A stretch of DNA of 34,733 nucleotides, taken from NCBI GenBank assembly GCA_900552225.1, contig URYX01000004.1, positions 1 through 34,733 on the forward strand, in the 5' to 3' direction. Of this stretch, positions 1 through 7,016 are shown piece by piece. The notes beneath the pieces were generated by a model that was not told where the DNA came from, did not search any database, and saw only the letters and a list, made by a program, of their open reading frames with translations. Numbering within the stretch: the stretch's first letter is position 1; every line of letters starts with the position of its first letter. The position numbers and the translations under genes are program-made. The stretch comes from an uncultured Oscillospiraceae bacterium. Lineage in GTDB: Bacteria; Bacillota; Clostridia; Oscillospirales; Acutalibacteraceae.

Positions 1-196
1 CCAGCATACCGTTGGCCGTCAGATGCTCCGGCAGATCCAGCTGCCGCAGCAGGGCCTGCTCCCGCGGCGTCAGGAACACGGTTGCGGCGGGAATGCCGCG
101 CTGCTCCGCCCTTGTCAGCCGTTCACAGGCCTGTGCCAGCAGCAGGCGCTCTCCTTCGTCGTCCGTCAGGGCGGCAATCTGTTTCTTTCGGTCCAT
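1..196 (-). CDS. ylmH: YlmH-like S4-domain RNA-binding protein, N-terminal part
   Basis: Only the first 65 codons are in the window; the gene runs off the left edge. The start is an ATG at 196-194 behind GAGGAAACAGCA, a good ribosome binding site. The peptide has a helical acidic N-terminus, then RRAEQRGIP-like spacing (RAEQRGIPAAT) and FLTPREQALLRQL. This matches the start of YlmH proteins, where a ...FL.P.EQ... segment precedes the GGY/ER region and the C-terminal S4 domain. Neither later part is visible here. In Firmicutes YlmH sits in the sepF-ylmG-ylmH-divIVA division cluster and binds ribosomes or RNA. The assignment rests on this short stretch only and could be wrong. Confidence 0.6.
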   Translation of the reverse strand, partial: MDRKKQIAALTDDEGERLLLAQACERLTRAEQRGIPAATVFLTPREQALLRQLDLPEHLTANGML

Positions 197-315
197 TGCT
201 GTTTCCTCCGGGAAGGGAATCGCCTTGACTCCCTCTTATGCTTCACCGCCCGATATGGCGGAAAAAATGCAGAATGATGACGCAAAATCCAATTGTTTGC
301 AATTTTGACAGGCAG

Positions 316-344
316 AGCATACCACACGGCGCGGAAAAACGCAA
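316..344 (-). promoter_or_regulatory. Sigma-A-type promoter of the ylmH transcript
   Basis: Minus strand: -35 TTGCGT at 344-339, a 17-base spacer, and -10 TATGCT at 321-316. It would give a leader of roughly 110 bases before the ylmH-like ATG. Each box departs from consensus, so the call is moderate. Confidence 0.5.
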
Positions 345-419
345 GTCCGGCTTTCTGCTCTGCAAAACCGACTTTGCCGCAGACAAGAGCTGTCCACGAC
401 TCGCGGACAGGGAAGCGTG

Positions 420-449
420 AAAAACCGGCGCCCCAACGGGACGCCGGTT
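420..449 (-). terminator. Rho-independent terminator of the zinc-ribbon gene
   Basis: Minus strand: 8-bp stem AACCGGCG/CGCCGGTT (449-442 with 430-423), extended by an inner CCC/GGG pairing, followed by a run of T (424-420). It lies 18 bases after the stop of the zinc-ribbon gene. Confidence 0.8.
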
Positions 450-466
450 CTGGCTTGCAGGTAAGA

Positions 467-745
467 TCAGCCGTTCTCGCGCATCTTTGCGAAGCACTCG
501 CTGCAGTAGACCGGACGATCGGTCTTCGGCTCGAAGGGAACACGAGCTTCGCCGCCGCAGTTGGCGCAGACAGCAGTGAAGTACTCTCTCGGGCTGCGGG
601 CAGCATTCTTGCGAGCGTCACGGCAGGCCTTGCAGCGCTGGGGCTCATTCTGGAAGCCTCTCTCCGCGTAGAACTCCTGCTCACCGGCGGTGAACACGAA
701 TTCGGCGCCGCATTCCTTGCAAATGAGAGTCTTGTCTTCGTACAT
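467..745 (-). CDS. Double zinc-ribbon protein (CxxC-x17-CxxC type)
   Basis: 92 residues. The ATG at 745-743 follows GAGGTT, and the sequence upstream in frame looks non-coding. Two four-Cys modules are visible: C9/C12 with C38/C41, and C60/C63 with C81/C84. The second has exactly 17 residues between the Cys pairs, the signature of the small CxxC-x17-CxxC zinc-ribbon family. The first resembles the probable zinc-ribbon domain that often accompanies it. There is no signal peptide or membrane segment, so it is probably cytoplasmic and may bind nucleic acid or protein. The function of the family is not known. It lies downstream of the sigma factor gene on the same strand with no convincing terminator between them, and ends in a strong terminator. 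Confidence 0.85.
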   Translation of the reverse strand: MYEDKTLICKECGAEFVFTAGEQEFYAERGFQNEPQRCKACRDARKNAARSPREYFTAVCANCGGEARVPFEPKTDRPVYCSECFAKMRENG

Positions 746-882
746 GATGTAACCTCGCTTTATAAGATAAATGAATTTGCCCCGCGTCGGAGTTTGACCG
801 ACACCTTTGAAAACCAACGCTCTGTTTAAGCTACCGAGACATATATGACCGGGCGGCGTTCCGCCGGGTGTACCAAAGAAAA

Positions 883-1491
883 TCAGGGGGACAGCTTGCG
901 GCGAATACGCTGCAGAGCATTGTCCACCGTCTTGCTGCCGATATGCAGCGTTTCCGCAATTTCGCGGTAGGAGTAGCCGCCCATGTGACAACGCAACACC
1001 TCATATTCCAGAGGGGTCAGCAGAAGGCGCAGACGCTTGTCCAGCTCGCGTTCATCGTCCTGAGCCAGCACTACCTGCTCCGGGTCGGAGACCTCTCCGA
1101 TTGGAGAACCGTCACCGAATTCCGCTTCCTCCTCCAGCGACAGCTCCGCGCAGGAGCGTCCGCTGCGGCGAAGAAATGAGAGCATCCGGCGGCGCGCGCA
1201 GATATAGGCATAGGTTCGGAAGGAGGCCCCGTTGGCTTCGTCAAAGCTGCGCACGGCGCTGAGCAGGCCGAGCAACCCCTCCTGCTCCAAATCCTCCTGA
1301 GCACATCCGCTGGCCCGGAACTGCGCCGCCATGTGGCGAAGCAGAGGCCCGTAATGAACGGCGAGCCGCGCAAAGGCTTCCTCCGATCCGGCCCTGGCCT
1401 CGGACAGCCACGCATTCTCTGCTGTTGTTGATCCTTCGGCCGATCCGCCGCTGCCGTACAGGCTCAAAATACCATCATCTCCCGGAATCAT
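883..1491 (-). CDS. Sigma-70 family RNA polymerase sigma factor, SigH-like
   Basis: 202 residues from the ATG at 1491. Region 2 spans about residues 27-110 and includes the core-binding segment EDLEQEGLLGLLSAVRSFD (66-84). Region 4 (about 150-202) has the helix-turn-helix SYREIAETLHIGSKTVDN followed by ALQRIRRKL. The KTVDNALQRIRRKL ending is characteristic of the sporulation/stationary-phase factor SigH, but the protein is shorter and diverged, so SigH is a likeness and not an identification. Start choice is unclear: the ATG has no ribosome binding site and lies where transcription should begin. A TTG at 1467 is preceded by GGGAG (1483-1479, 11 bases away) and would give 194 residues. The zinc-ribbon gene downstream may share the transcript. 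Confidence 0.85.
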   Translation of the reverse strand: MIPGDDGILSLYGSGGSAEGSTTAENAWLSEARAGSEEAFARLAVHYGPLLRHMAAQFRASGCAQEDLEQEGLLGLLSAVRSFDEANGASFRTYAYICARRRMLSFLRRSGRSCAELSLEEEAEFGDGSPIGEVSDPEQVVLAQDDERELDKRLRLLLTPLEYEVLRCHMGGYSYREIAETLHIGSKTVDNALQRIRRKLSP

Positions 1492-1495
1492 ATTA

Positions 1496-1524
1496 ACTAT
1501 ACAATTTATTTTTGAAAAAGTCAA
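1496..1524 (-). promoter_or_regulatory. Sigma-A promoter of the SigH-like gene
   Basis: Minus strand: TTGACT at 1524-1519, 17-base spacer, TATAGT at 1501-1496. The predicted transcription start (about 1489) falls on the ATG of the sigma gene, implying a leaderless message or use of the internal TTG at 1467. Confidence 0.75.
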
Positions 1525-1913
1525 TAGTTTTTTACGTGCATTTATGAAAATTGTTAAAAAATATAAAACGACTTATGTCGAAATATAGGTTTTAAATAGA
1601 AAACTGTCATTTCTTGAAAAAACCTCCTGCAAAAAATGTCGGAATCGATAAGAAAAAGGTGTTTACAGAGGAAAGACAGGTACAGGACTTACGGAAAAGG
1701 AAAGCCAAAATGAAAAGGCGTGTGTCTCGGGGGACGTATACGGCAGAGAAAAGGCAGACGGAAGTGTGTCCCGGGGCGGGCCCGCAGCAGGGGGCAGAAA
1801 AGTCCGGCCAACAAAAAGGCCGCCCGGGGATGAACCGTCGGGCGGCAGAGGAGAGCGCGGGAAAGGCACGGAGTGCAGGCGGGTGCCTGCGGGTCGGAAG
1901 TTGACTGAATACC
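1525..1913. other. Gene-free region between sigma factor and lipoprotein genes
   Basis: The part next to the sigma gene (1525-1620) is AT-rich and probably regulatory; it holds TGTCGAA at 1576-1582, which resembles a Spo0A box. The rest (about 1620-1913) is purine-rich on the plus strand and contains the lipoprotein gene terminator at 1813-1846. Short open frames here have no ribosome binding site and no recognisable protein. I see no RNA gene. Confidence 0.6.
1813..1846 (-). terminator. Rho-independent terminator after the lipoprotein gene
   Basis: Minus strand: 8-bp stem GCCGCCCG/CGGGCGGC (1846-1839 with 1826-1819), 12-base loop, then CTTTTTG (1818-1812). It lies about 70 bases after the stop at 1914 and would end the four-gene operon that begins at 4455. 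Confidence 0.8.
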
Positions 1914-2432
1914 TTACGTCAGTAGCTCAAAGGAGGAAAATGTGGCGGTCAGATGCAGCGAGGGGATGGACAGCGACAGCAGGTAGCCGGTTTCCGGGTC
2001 GGAGGTCAGCGTAAAGTCTCCCGAGGCCCCGTGACCCGCGGTGCGGCAGCGGCCCTCGTCATCATAGGCACCGGGGACGCTGCCGGTGGCGGCGTCCAGA
2101 CTGCTGAGCAGGGCCTTTCCGAATCCGGAGGCGGGAAGTGCCTCCGGGTCGATGCCGAAGGAGAGGCCGTGCAGCTTGACGGTGGCGGTTTCTCCGTCCC
2201 AGCGGAGCTGCATGCCGCGCAGCGTTTCCGGCTGCGTCAGCTCCAGGGTGAGCATACCGGCGGTCTCCCGCGTCAGCTCTCCCTCAGCGGTCAGGGAGTC
2301 GCAGGTGATGACCGTGTGACAGCGAAAGCCGTTGACAGTCGGCGGCTTAGTTTCCTGCTTTCCGCAGGCGGACAGCAAAAAAAGCAGCCCGACGGCTATC
2401 AGGCTGCTCTGTATACGAAATTGACGCATCAT
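1914..2432 (-). CDS. Putative lipoprotein, LolA/RseB-like fold suspected
   Basis: 172 residues. The N-terminus is a lipoprotein signal (hydrophobic stretch SSLIAVGLLFLLSAC) with the lipidated Cys at position 23. The mature part is rich in beta-strand-like segments with alternating Thr and Leu (AGMLTLELTQPETLRGMQLRWDG, then a GLSFGIDPEALP segment). This recalls the lipoprotein-localisation fold of LolA/RseB-type proteins common in Clostridia, but the resemblance is from pattern only. The first of two adjacent ATG codons sits seven bases after AAGG; the second is possible. It starts ten bases after the nnrD stop and is the last gene of the operon. It is probably anchored outside the membrane; function unknown. 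Confidence 0.75.
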   Translation of the reverse strand: MMRQFRIQSSLIAVGLLFLLSACGKQETKPPTVNGFRCHTVITCDSLTAEGELTRETAGMLTLELTQPETLRGMQLRWDGETATVKLHGLSFGIDPEALPASGFGKALLSSLDAATGSVPGAYDDEGRCRTAGHGASGDFTLTSDPETGYLLSLSIPSLHLTATFSSFELLT

Positions 2433-2441
2433 GACCCCACC

Positions 2442-3320
2442 TTATTCGAAAACTGAAAACAGTTCTCCGAAGCAGCGGAGCATATCCGAGGGAAGCATGG
2501 CGTGCTGTGACCACTGCGCCGCGGCCAGCTCTCCGGCGCGCCCGTGCAGATAGACACCGCACATGGCGGCGTCGCGCAGGTCCATTCCCTGGGCTGCAAA
2601 GGACGCGATCATGCCGGCCAGCACATCGCCGCTGCCTCCTGTCGCCATACCGGGGGTGCCGGTCGGATTGCACAGGAGCGCTTCCTCCGGGGCGGCAATC
2701 AGCGTGCGGTGCCCTTTCAGGACCACGACGGCACCGGTCTGCCGGGCCAGCTGCTGCGCAGCCCCGATCCGGTCGGCCTGGATGTCGGCCACCGGGCAGC
2801 GGAGCAGGCGCGCGGCCTCGCCGGGATGCGGCGTCAGGCAGAGTGCGGAAACTGTTTTCAAGGTATCTATATGCCGAGAAAACAGATTTATACCGTCTGC
2901 GTCCAAAATTACCGGGATTTTGGTTTCCGGCAGCAGCTGCAGCAGCAGTTCCTCCGTTTCGGACTCGACGCCGAGCCCGCAGCCGCACAGGAAAGCGGTG
3001 GATTTCGCCAGGACAGTCCGCAGGAGGGGCAGGGCCTCGCGGGAGACACGTCCCCGCGCCGTTTCGGGCAGGGGCAGACAGACCGCCTCCGGCAGGCGTG
3101 CGGTCAGCATCGGATACACCGATCGCGGCAGCGCCGCAGTCAGCAGTCCCGCCCCGCAGCGCAGCGCGGCTTCTCCCGCCAGCATGGCGGCACCGACCAT
3201 GCCGTAGCAGCCGCAGAGCGACAGGACATGGCCGTAGGTACCCTTGTGGCTGTCGGCAGCCCGCTTGGGAAAGCAGCGCCGCACCGTCTCGGGGGAAATG
3301 GTAAGGGTGCTCAGAGCCAT
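2442..3320 (-). CDS. nnrD: ADP-dependent NAD(P)H-hydrate dehydratase (single-domain)
   Basis: 292 residues. It removes water from damaged S-NAD(P)H hydrate using a nucleoside phosphate, a cytoplasmic repair reaction. The ribokinase-like fold of the YjeF C-terminal family is shown by KGTYGHVLSLCG near the start, VILDADGIN (137-145), LTPHPGEAARLL (162-173) and the nucleotide-binding GMATGGSGDVLAGM (224-237). The length fits the stand-alone form; the N-terminal epimerase domain (NnrE) found in fused proteins is absent and no separate nnrE is in the window. The ATG at 3320 is preceded by GGAG and overlaps the end of the upstream membrane-protein gene by ten bases, indicating translational coupling. 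The lipoprotein gene follows closely. Confidence 0.92.
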   Translation of the reverse strand: MALSTLTISPETVRRCFPKRAADSHKGTYGHVLSLCGCYGMVGAAMLAGEAALRCGAGLLTAALPRSVYPMLTARLPEAVCLPLPETARGRVSREALPLLRTVLAKSTAFLCGCGLGVESETEELLLQLLPETKIPVILDADGINLFSRHIDTLKTVSALCLTPHPGEAARLLRCPVADIQADRIGAAQQLARQTGAVVVLKGHRTLIAAPEEALLCNPTGTPGMATGGSGDVLAGMIASFAAQGMDLRDAAMCGVYLHGRAGELAAAQWSQHAMLPSDMLRCFGELFSVFE

Positions 3321-3889
3321 GTGATCTCCACGCCGGCCTCGCGGCACTTCTGCTGAAGCTCGCGCTGCATCGGCACCGTTAGGCCCTCATATAGGGCGTT
3401 CATGGTGCGGTCGTTCGGCTGAATCAGCACGCGCGTATTGCCGTTTTTCTTGCTGTGGTAGTTGACGCACCAGGTGGCCTCTGCGCGGGAGGGGGCAGCC
3501 ACGACCTCGCGGTCGATCGGACGGGTCAGCTCAGCCGGTGTGCAGGGGAGAATGGCGTCGATTTTACGGGCCGGCACCTGTACGATGCGCTTCCGGCGGC
3601 GTTTGCCGGTAATCTGGTCGATGTCCAGCTCACCCTCGTAGACGCTGTATTCAAACTCAATATACTGCGTCTTGGTGAGCCATACGGCCAGCCAGGTGAG
3701 CCCGCCGACGGCCATCAGCCACAGCATCAGGTGCGTGATGGTCAGTACGCCTCCGGTGGTCTTGGCGAGCAGCATAATCAGCAGCATCGCCACAAATGCC
3801 AATACAATGGCACCGCTCCAGATGAGGGTGATGAGCATCCACTCACGTCCCTCTTTCCTTTTGCGGATCAGCTGTTCCACAAATGTCAA
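3311..3889 (-). CDS. DUF6106-type two-helix membrane protein
   Basis: 192 residues from a TTG start at 3889. The site is chosen because GGAGG (3902-3898) stands eight bases upstream and the first residues MTFVEQLIRKRKEGREW fit the family; no in-frame ATG lies before residue 18. Two membrane helices are visible at about 18-42 and 49-72, followed by a soluble domain starting YIEFEYSVYEGELDID and GKRRRKRI, typical of the uncharacterised DUF6106 proteins of Clostridia. The soluble domain may be PH-like; that is inference. The ribosome binding site overlaps the stop codon of the upstream metallopeptidase, and its own end overlaps nnrD, so all are translated together. Confidence 0.8.
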   Translation of the reverse strand: MTFVEQLIRKRKEGREWMLITLIWSGAIVLAFVAMLLIMLLAKTTGGVLTITHLMLWLMAVGGLTWLAVWLTKTQYIEFEYSVYEGELDIDQITGKRRRKRIVQVPARKIDAILPCTPAELTRPIDREVVAAPSRAEATWCVNYHSKKNGNTRVLIQPNDRTMNALYEGLTVPMQRELQQKCREAGVEITWL

Positions 3890-3903
3890 GGTCAATTCCT
3901 CCT

Positions 3904-4455
3904 TTATTTCGGTACCTGCCGCAGCAGGCAAATCCGCTTGGGGTAGTCCGGCATCACGCGCGCAATTTCCCGGTAGAACTCCGAACCGTGGTTTTTGTGC
4001 CGGATGTGCGCCAGCTCGTGCACGACGACGTATTCCACCGCGGCGGGCGGATAGGCCATCAGACGCCAGGAAAAGCACAGGGAGTTTTTGGCGCTGCAGC
4101 TGCCGAAGCGCGTGCGCGCGCCGGTGATGCGCAGGCCGGTCGGGGTGACGCCCATGCGGCGTCCGTAATCCGCCAGAAGCGGCGGCAGCTCCCGTGCCGC
4201 GCGGGAGCACAGCTCTTCCTCGCGCTGCGCAAGGTCTTTGTCAAGGCGCGCCGTTTCGGCGGCCCGTGCCGTCTGGCGGGCAATCCAGTCGCGATGCGCC
4301 GCGACAAAGCGATCAATTTCCCGCACCGGGGTGTGCAGAGGGGCCCGCACCAGCGCCTCCGCCTCACGTGTAACGGTCAGCGACAGGGTTTTGCGCCGTG
4401 TGCGGATCAGACGGTAGGCGGGGGCGACCTCCGGCTCTCGCAGGCTTTCAGACAT
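3904..4455 (-). CDS. YgjP/DUF45-type M48 metallopeptidase
   Basis: 183 residues. The zinc motif VVHELAHIRHKNHG (HExxH at 146-150) and the preceding RTRFGSCSAKNSLCFSWRLM (115-134) match the YgjP-like family, in which the usual sequence is WGSC followed by NWRL. The N-terminal half carries the family's basic strand segment (RLIRTRRKTLSLTV). No signal peptide, so it is cytoplasmic. Substrates are unknown for most members. The ATG at 4455 is preceded by AAGGAGG nine to ten bases away. It is first in a four-gene operon with the DUF6106-type gene, nnrD and the lipoprotein gene. A TATACT with an upstream TG (extended -10, 4481-4476) may start the transcript. Confidence 0.88.
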   Translation of the reverse strand: MSESLREPEVAPAYRLIRTRRKTLSLTVTREAEALVRAPLHTPVREIDRFVAAHRDWIARQTARAAETARLDKDLAQREEELCSRAARELPPLLADYGRRMGVTPTGLRITGARTRFGSCSAKNSLCFSWRLMAYPPAAVEYVVVHELAHIRHKNHGSEFYREIARVMPDYPKRICLLRQVPK

Positions 4456-4475
4456 GGCCTCTGCCTCCTTTTTAC

Positions 4476-4484
4476 AGTATACCA
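4476..4484 (-). promoter_or_regulatory. Possible extended -10 promoter of the metallopeptidase operon
   Basis: Minus strand TGGTATACT: TATACT at 4481-4476 with TG one base before it. There is no good -35 box at normal spacing (TTGATA lies 20 bases upstream). Expression by read-through from the ABC transporter gene is an alternative. Confidence 0.4.
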
Positions 4485-4528
4485 AGCCCTGCCGGGCAAC
4501 ATATCAATTTTTTGTAAATTTCTTTTAG

Positions 4529-4547
4529 AAAAGGGACTATAATCCCT
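4529..4547 (-). terminator. Weak terminator overlapping the ABC gene stop codon
   Basis: Minus strand AGGGA (4547-4543), six-base loop containing the TAG stop, TCCCT (4536-4532), then TTTTCT. The stem has only five pairs, so it would be leaky at best. Confidence 0.3.
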
Positions 4548-6282
4548 CAAACTGTGCCTGATACAGCGAGGCGTACAGGCCGCCGGCCCGAAGCAGCGCG
4601 GCGTGGGTGCCCCGTTCCTCCACGCCGTGCTCTGTCAGAACGACGATTTCGCCGGCGTGACGGACGGTGGACAGGCGGTGCGCCACGACCAGCGTGGTGC
4701 GGCCGCGGCACAGCTCACTGAGCGAGGCCTGTATCAAGGCCTCCGTGGCGTTGTCGAGCGCCGACGTGGCCTCGTCCAGAATCAGGATCGGGGGATTTTT
4801 CAAAAAGACGCGGGCAATGGACAGGCGCTGCTTCTGCCCGCCGGACAGCTTGATGCCGCGTTCTCCGACGTAGGTCTGATACCCGTCTTTGAGGCTCAGG
4901 ATGAAGTCGTGGATATTGGCCCGCTTGGCGGCCTCGACGATGGCGGCGTCATCCGCCTCCGGGTTGCCGTAGGCAATGTTGTCCCGGATGGTGCCGGTAA
5001 AGAGGAACACCTCCTGCTGCACGATGCCGATGGCGCGGCGCAGCGAGTCCAGCGTCACCTGACGCGTGTCCTGCCCGTCGATCAGAATCCGGCCGCCGGT
5101 CAGCTCGTAAAAGCGCGGCAGCAGATGGCACAGCGTGGTCTTGCCGCCGCCCGACGGGCCGACCAGAGCCACGGTTTCACCGGCGGAAACGGTGAGGGAC
5201 AGATGCGTCAGCACCTCGCCGCCCTCTCCGTAGCGGAAGCTGACATCCTCAAAACGCACCTCACCGCCCCGGGGCACCAGGATGCCGGCCCCCTGCGTCT
5301 CCGCTTCCGGGGGCTCATCCAGGATTTCCAGAAAGCGGTCAAATCCCGTCATTCCCTGCTGAAACATCTCGGAAAACTGCGTCAGGCGGCGAATCGGCGT
5401 CAGGAATAGGCTGATGTACAGCGTAAAGGTGACAAAATCGGCAATGTCCATGCCGAAAAACGAGGTCGGATTCACCGAGCGGCAATAGACCGCCCATCCG
5501 CCGGCCAGCAGGATGACCACGTTGATTAGGTCGGTGGAAAAGGCCATGCCGGAGAAGAAGCGCCCCATTACCCGGTAGGAGTCCTCGCGGCTGCGTTCAT
5601 AGGAGAGGTTGGCACGCTCGAATTTCTGCAGCTCGTAATCGGCTCCGGTAAAGGCCTTGGAGACGCGGATACCGGCAATGGAGTTTTCCAGCTCCGCATT
5701 GACCTCCGCAATCTCGCGGCGTGTACGGGTAAAAGCCTCCCGCATCTGCCGGCGCATATACACCGTAAAGCAGAGAATCAGCGGGATACAGAGAAACACG
5801 ATCACGGTCAGCAGCCCGTTGATGGGGAACAGCAGCACGAAGGAGCCGACCAGCATGACCGCCGAGAGGAACAGATCCTCCGGCCCGTGGTGGGCCAGCT
5901 CGGACACATCCTGCAGGTCGTTGACGATGCGGGACATGATCTTGCCGGATTTGTGGTTGTCGAAATAGGAAAACGGCAGGGTCTGCAGATGGGCAAAGAC
6001 CTCGCGTCGCATCTGCGCCTGCATGCGCACGCCGACAATGTGGCCGTAGTACTGTACCACATAGTTTAAAAACAGCTTGGCAATATAGAGACACAGCAGA
6101 AAGCCCGCCCACAGAATCAGCGACCGGATGGCTCCGTTCGGGATATAGACATTCAGAATACGGCGTGTGATCATGGGGTAAACCAGATCACACGCCGCAG
6201 CCAGAAACGAACAGGTCATATCCAAAGCGAACAGCCCGCGATGCGGCCGGTAATACGCGGCAAAGCGACGAAGGCGATTCAT
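4537..6282 (-). CDS. ABC exporter, fused membrane and ATPase domains
   Basis: 581 residues, the usual length of a half-size exporter working as a homo- or heterodimer. The membrane domain (about 1-310) has six predicted helices. The ATPase domain has Walker A GPSGGGKT (375-382), Q-loop VQQEVFLF (421-428), signature LSGGQKQR (479-486), Walker B ILILDEATSALD (499-510) and an H-loop in VVAHRLST. All catalytic residues look intact, so it could act as a homodimer; no second half-transporter is adjacent. Substrate cannot be told from sequence; lipid, peptide or drug export are all possible. The ATG lies two bases after the pduL stop, so the two genes form one transcription unit. Confidence 0.93.
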   Translation of the reverse strand: MNRLRRFAAYYRPHRGLFALDMTCSFLAAACDLVYPMITRRILNVYIPNGAIRSLILWAGFLLCLYIAKLFLNYVVQYYGHIVGVRMQAQMRREVFAHLQTLPFSYFDNHKSGKIMSRIVNDLQDVSELAHHGPEDLFLSAVMLVGSFVLLFPINGLLTVIVFLCIPLILCFTVYMRRQMREAFTRTRREIAEVNAELENSIAGIRVSKAFTGADYELQKFERANLSYERSREDSYRVMGRFFSGMAFSTDLINVVILLAGGWAVYCRSVNPTSFFGMDIADFVTFTLYISLFLTPIRRLTQFSEMFQQGMTGFDRFLEILDEPPEAETQGAGILVPRGGEVRFEDVSFRYGEGGEVLTHLSLTVSAGETVALVGPSGGGKTTLCHLLPRFYELTGGRILIDGQDTRQVTLDSLRRAIGIVQQEVFLFTGTIRDNIAYGNPEADDAAIVEAAKRANIHDFILSLKDGYQTYVGERGIKLSGGQKQRLSIARVFLKNPPILILDEATSALDNATEALIQASLSELCRGRTTLVVAHRLSTVRHAGEIVVLTEHGVEERGTHAALLRAGGLYASLYQAQFEGL

Positions 6283-6284
6283 GC

Positions 6285-6860
6285 TCAGCGGATGACCGTG
6301 CCCGTGGTGCCGGGTACGGCACAGGCGGCATTGGATTCGTCGGTGTCGATGTGCATGGCGAGCGCATACTTTTCGCTGACGCGCACGACCACGTCCCCGA
6401 ATACGGTTGCGCGGCCGTTGCTGTCAATGGCTACCTTGACGATGTCTTTGTCCTTGACGCCGAATTCTGCCGCATCGGCCGGGGTCATATGGATATGGCG
6501 CTTGGCGGCGATGACGCCCTCCTTCAGCTCCACCTCGCCCTTGGGACCGACCAGACGGCAGGCACCCGAGCCGGCGATATCGCCCGACTCACGGATCGGG
6601 GCCGCGATGCCGATGGAGCGGGCATCCGTCAGCGACAGCTCGACCTGCGTTTCCGGACGCACGGGTCCGAGCACGGAGACGCCGGCAATGGTCTTTTTGG
6701 GGCCGACCACATCGACGCGCTCCTCGCAGGCGTACTGGCCGGGCTGGGACAGCATCTTCTTGACGGTCAGCTCATAGCCGGGGCCGAACAGCGTCTCCAG
6801 ATCGGCGGGGGACAGGTGTACATGACGGGCGGAGGTTTCCACCAAAACCTGATGGGACAT
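6285..6860 (-). CDS. pduL: Phosphate propanoyltransferase, PduL family
   Basis: 191 residues. PduL moves the acyl group of acetyl- or propanoyl-CoA to phosphate. The zinc-binding histidines are in SARHVHLS (H13, H15) and AKRHIHMT (H122, H124), with a further one in ALAMHIDTDE (H170); the active-site Arg is likely R90 in APIRESGD. Both halves of the duplicated beta-barrel fold are present and the length is normal. There is no microcompartment-targeting extension and no shell protein gene nearby, so it is probably the cytosolic housekeeping type, replacing Pta in making acetyl phosphate from the acetyl-CoA produced by the PFOR encoded at 21317-24883. It is followed directly by the ABC exporter; a separate promoter lies upstream. 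Confidence 0.93.
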   Translation of the reverse strand: MSHQVLVETSARHVHLSPADLETLFGPGYELTVKKMLSQPGQYACEERVDVVGPKKTIAGVSVLGPVRPETQVELSLTDARSIGIAAPIRESGDIAGSGACRLVGPKGEVELKEGVIAAKRHIHMTPADAAEFGVKDKDIVKVAIDSNGRATVFGDVVVRVSEKYALAMHIDTDESNAACAVPGTTGTVIR

Positions 6861-6922
6861 AGTATAAGCACATCCTTTGAGTTTTCGGCACCGCGGTGTC
6901 GAAATATTTAGTCTACGCTGAA

Positions 6923-6951
6923 ATTGTACCGCAAAACCGTTGTCTTTTCAA
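6923..6951 (-). promoter_or_regulatory. Sigma-A promoter of pduL
   Basis: Minus strand: TTGAAA at 6951-6946, 17-base spacer, TACAAT at 6928-6923. Its -35 box abuts the -35 box of the divergent glycosylase promoter. Predicted leader of about 55 bases, containing TGTCGAAATAT (plus strand 6897-6907). Confidence 0.7.
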
Positions 6952-6969
6952 GTGTAAATATGCTATAAT
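6940..6969 (+). promoter_or_regulatory. Sigma-A promoter of the uracil-DNA glycosylase gene
   Basis: TTGTCT at 6940-6945, 18-base spacer, TATAAT at 6964-6969 with TG one base upstream (extended -10). Confidence 0.75.
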
Positions 6970-7016
6970 CAGAGAGAATTCCGAAAAAATATAAAAACAG
7001 GGAGGCACGACTTCGG

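Noticed and set aside
845..882. GC-rich hairpin after the sigma factor gene as a terminator
   Set aside because: The stem needs a bulge and the following minus-strand bases (TCATATATG) are not a T tract, so read-through to the zinc-ribbon gene is likely.
1614..1904. A 96-codon plus-strand frame in the gap before the lipoprotein gene
   Set aside because: Lys/Arg/Gly-rich with no ribosome site; it spans the terminator hairpin.
3890..4210. N-terminal extension of the DUF6106-type frame into the metallopeptidase gene
   Set aside because: The added residues are an out-of-frame reading of the M48 gene; the TTG at 3889 with GGAGG is the better start.
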